Below are positions 61,005-64,000 of a DNA stretch of 64,000 nucleotides, one piece after another. Position 1 is the stretch's first letter, and every line of letters begins with the position of its first letter. Location: assembly GCA_028829895.1 (NCBI GenBank), contig CM054182.1:89801046-89865045 (forward strand), given 5' to 3'. Source of the DNA: Sinotaia quadrata (taxonomy: Eukaryota > Mollusca > Gastropoda > Architaenioglossa > Viviparidae). A model generated the notes under the pieces. That model worked only from the letters and a program-made list of their open reading frames with translations, was not told where the DNA came from and did not search any database. Position numbers and translations under genes: made by a program.

Positions 61005-61730
61005 TTGTTCCGTGGCATGAAGTTTGTGGCTGATCCCATCTGCGTCATTTTCTAACTGTTGAGTGGTATGCAATTTATGGCAGATTTCACCTGCGTCATT
61101 TTCTAACTGTTCCGTGGTATGCTATGTGGGGCACCTTACACCTATCATTTGCTAACTGTTCCGTGGCATACTACTTGGGCAACTTACACCTGCGTCACTT
61201 CCTGAATTGTGGTTTATGTGTATCATTTCGGACAAAATACGTGGCATTTCTTGTGACCTATTGGCAAACATATGTTTTATTTCAAAGTTTGACATCTTTC
61301 CTATGTGCCTGTTATTTACAAGAGAGTACATCTGTGTCAATTTCTTCATGAACTGCTCTTTGGAGTGTGTTTTCAAACGGATTACATTGCTATCGTTCCC
61401 GGACTCCAGTTTGGTCTGTTATTTTGGGAGCGAAAAGGAACTTGTACCTGTGCCACTTCTTGTTTTACAGCACTGCAGTAAGGTTTCCGACACCTTTGTC
61501 ATTTCCTAAATTGCAGTTTAATTGTGCTTGTGGTGGTGGTGGGGAGGGGGGAACTTGCACAAGTCCTGTGTTATTTCTTTAATTGCTTATCCTAATTCTG
61601 GAGAAATCACATTCATAGCGCACTTTTGTAAACTGCCCTTTGGTATTAGATTCTGGAGAGTTTACATTTCATTTTCTGAACTTCTGTATCATTGTGTAGA
61701 ACTCACACCTATGTCGTTGCGAATTGTTGG
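60978..61730 (+). repeat. Degenerate minisatellite, about 51-bp unit, overlapping the gene's end
   Basis: 'cacctgcgtcattttctaac' and 'tgttccgtggcatg' recur at about 60984, 61036, 61087, 61139 and 61187, then more loosely at 61324, 61491, 61558 and 61705. The first unit supplies the last 8-9 codons and stop of the H15-SR gene. Confidence 0.8.
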
Positions 61731-63180
61731 TGTCAAAGCAGGCTAACATAACTGATAAGATTTTATTACAAGTTAATTTAAGAGTCCAGAAAACAACAAA
61801 AGAGCAAAACATATAAAAGTAGAAACATTTTTTGATGACATTGATTATTAACATTTTTGCACTCGGATTATGATTCATTTACAAAATAATTTGTATTCTG
61901 TTTTATATTCAGTATTAATTCCGCAGCTTTCATTAATTTCGGAGAAAGAATATATATATATATATTTAAGGAATGGATTCACAATGAAATGAAAGGTGAA
62001 ACATTTTTTTGTTTCAAAAGAGAGAGAGAGAGAGTGAGTACCCTCCAGTGACAGTAATAAGGTAGTTATTTTTCACTTATGTGAAGCCTTGTTAAGGCCT
62101 GTTTGCCCATACTAAACACAATTTTCTTCGTATAAGCGTGCTTTCACTGAATATTGCCACATAGGTACAAGAGTAAGAAATTTTTTCCCAGCGTAAATTT
62201 TTACAATTTTTACTAAGTGCAATAGTGAAATCAAATAAAAAAAACATTCTGCAGCTCGTCTGTTTTCATTGCGTGATAAACACACAAGTACAGCTATTTG
62301 AACAATTTCAACAATTTCTTGTCTGGAGTTAGTCGAGTGTAGTGTAGGTTAAATGTAAGTGGGCCTGGTGAATATATGTTTGACAGAATGGAGAAACGGC
62401 TGAATTAGGCGCAAGAGGAAAAGAATGGTTATGAATGATTTGAATAGGGAAAGATAGTTAAGACGACAAGAGAAAGAGAGAGAGTGGTGGTGGTGGGGGG
62501 GTGGGGTAGAGAAGTGAATACAGTTCCACAGAAAACTGCGACGAAAGGAAACAACACGAAACATTTTTCAACCCAATTTAACTTTCAATCAGCCAATCAA
62601 ATCAAACAATCACACTACCTGTTATCCAACTGGGCTCCAACTGGCCAGACAACTAATTGACAATCCATTCATATCCATCAATCATCTGACCACTTGAACA
62701 GCACAAGCATTCAGCCCCAACTGGCCAGAGAACTAATGGACAATCCAAAAAATATCACAATAAAAAATGTTAATGGACTATAGAATAAAAGAGTCGTTCA
62801 ATAGTTACTGTAGCAAGCGTGAAAAGCATATCTAAATTTATTGTTTATTAATCCAGATTGTTACTGTTCTTATAATAGTGGCATACGCCTTTTGATGTTG
62901 GCAAATATAAATTATGTAGTAACAGTTTCTTTTATTTATTAACACATACTCGATAACACTGATTCTTCTGTTATATTATCTCACGTATTTATTATTTGTT
63001 ATTCTTTATTATCATGTAACTCATATATGTTCAGAGTATTATGCAAAATGTCTACCCCACCCGCTCCCTTCATTCACACAACTGTTAAACTCATATTTTG
63101 TGTATACTGTTCTTCTATGATTTACTTTTCCTTCTGTCTAACTCTTGAACTTATCGCTTATCTAGTATCATACACTTGAA
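61731..63180. other. Noncoding interval
   Basis: AT-rich, with short (TA)n near 61950, (GA)n near 62020 and GA/GT-rich sequence near 62470-62505. A segment 'aactggccagacaactaatt' is duplicated at about 62640 and 62720. No gene seen. Confidence 0.6.
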
Positions 63181-63189
63181 AACTCATCC

Positions 63190-63289
63190 TGATGTATGCA
63201 CACAAACGCACACACACAAACTCTTTTACACACACACACACACACACAACACACAAACACACACACACACAAACACAAACACACACACA

Positions 63290-63348
<59 letters not shown>
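63190..63348. repeat. (AC)n microsatellite, interrupted
   Basis: About 160 bp of CA-rich repeat with AAC interruptions on the left and a pure tract on the right. Confidence 0.97.
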
Positions 63349-63351
<3 letters not shown>

Positions 63352-63589
63352 TATTAAAAGTCGGGTACTAAACATTTTCCAAACCATGTTACAACCATTC
63401 GCAAATTAAGTTAAATTTAATTTACAAAGAAATTAATTAATTTCAGTGGTCTTTGAAAAACTATTGGTTATAATATTAATTCTGAAAGTCGCGCTGCTGG
63501 AAACAATTTTAAATAATATTTTTAAAAAGTGTAAGTTGTTACTTGCAGTTTTAAAATCGTATTTAAAATATTGGATGAAAACTCTTTTG

Positions 63590-63805
63590 ACTGTTGTCAC
63601 ACCGTTTAAACGAAGCTGTAAACTCCTGGAATTGATGAAACACTGCTTGAAGTAGACTGTAAATTTCACAGACTGTTGTCGCACCGTTTAAATGAAGCTG
63701 CGAACTCCTAGAACTGATGAAACACTGCTTGAAGTAGACTGTAAATTTCACAGACTTTTGTCACACTGTTTAAATGAAGCTGTAAACTCAATGGATGATG
63801 CAACT
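63590..63805 (+). repeat. Minisatellite, 82-bp unit, about 2.7 copies
   Basis: CTGTTGTCACACCGTTTAAA-type starts at 63591, 63673 and 63755, with 'gatgaaacactgcttgaagt' in each unit. Confidence 0.92.
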
Positions 63806-63899
63806 TTTCAATTAAGCTGTATATGTAAAGGCTGACGTTACACAGCTTAATTTATACAGTGAATCCAGGACTGACGTTACACACCTTTGGGCACCCTTC

Positions 63900-64000
63900 T
63901 CTCATTATTATTATTGTTATTATTATGCCTCTTTCCACGACTTCTGTTTGACTGTTTGATTGTTTATTATTATTATTCCTCTTTCCACGACTTCTGTTTG
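63900..64000 (+). repeat. Tandem repeat, about 50-bp unit, running off the window
   Basis: 'cctctttccacgacttctgt' occurs at 63928 and 63978, separated by ATT-rich spacer. The array continues beyond the window edge. Confidence 0.85.

Overview
This is an animal nuclear genomic window: AT-rich, gene-poor, with long introns, canonical GT-AG splice sites and AATAAA signals. It has LINE-type retroelement remnants, Tigger/hAT-like DNA transposon remnants and an unusually dense set of micro- and minisatellites. The LINE fragments, the repeat style and a protamine-like linker-histone protein suggest an invertebrate, most plausibly a lophotrochozoan (mollusc, possibly cephalopod). That taxon is an inference. 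I saw no bacterial-type operons, rRNA, tRNA or CRISPR.

Layout. (1) 1-22.2 kb, + strand: a split MADF-BESS transcription-factor-like gene. Its four coding exons join in frame (3383-3542, 4566-4744, 13613-13660, 21537-22052) to give about 300 aa. A possible alternative last exon (19505-19708) would replace the BESS motif with an acidic tail. The second intron holds an intact, intronless CENP-B/Tigger-type DNA-binding gene (10347-10907) with no transposase catalytic domain. (2) 27.4-29.0 kb, + strand: an intronless 351-aa gene that joins a linker-histone (H15)-like winged helix to three internal repeats and a C-terminal BESS motif. The BESS motif and the segment before it closely resemble the last exon of the neighbouring MADF-BESS gene, so this looks like a locally assembled chimera. 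(3) 29-40 kb: no convincing genes; many unrelated tandem arrays. (4) 40.07-41.43 kb, - strand: a large GC-richer 455-codon exon of an unrecognised protein with N- and C-terminal coiled coils. (5) 41.5-60 kb: no convincing genes; three copies of a dispersed repeat (one split by about 1.2 kb carrying a LINE fragment), a 33-bp-arm foldback and more minisatellites. (6) 60.1-61.0 kb, + strand: a second copy of the linker-histone-like gene, 181 aa, with an Arg/Ser-rich tail and an AT-hook-like motif. Its coding end runs into a degenerate minisatellite, and it lacks the BESS motif. (7) 61-64 kb: repeats only.

How the genes relate: the two linker-histone-like genes share upstream sequence. An identical 13-mer with a CRE-like TGACGT core lies 367 and 368 bp before their start codons. 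They are therefore promoter-inclusive duplicates about 32.6 kb apart. The MADF-BESS gene, the H15-BESS chimera and the H15-SR/AT-hook gene form a local family of presumed chromatin/DNA-binding proteins made by duplication and module exchange. This family is the most interesting content of the window.
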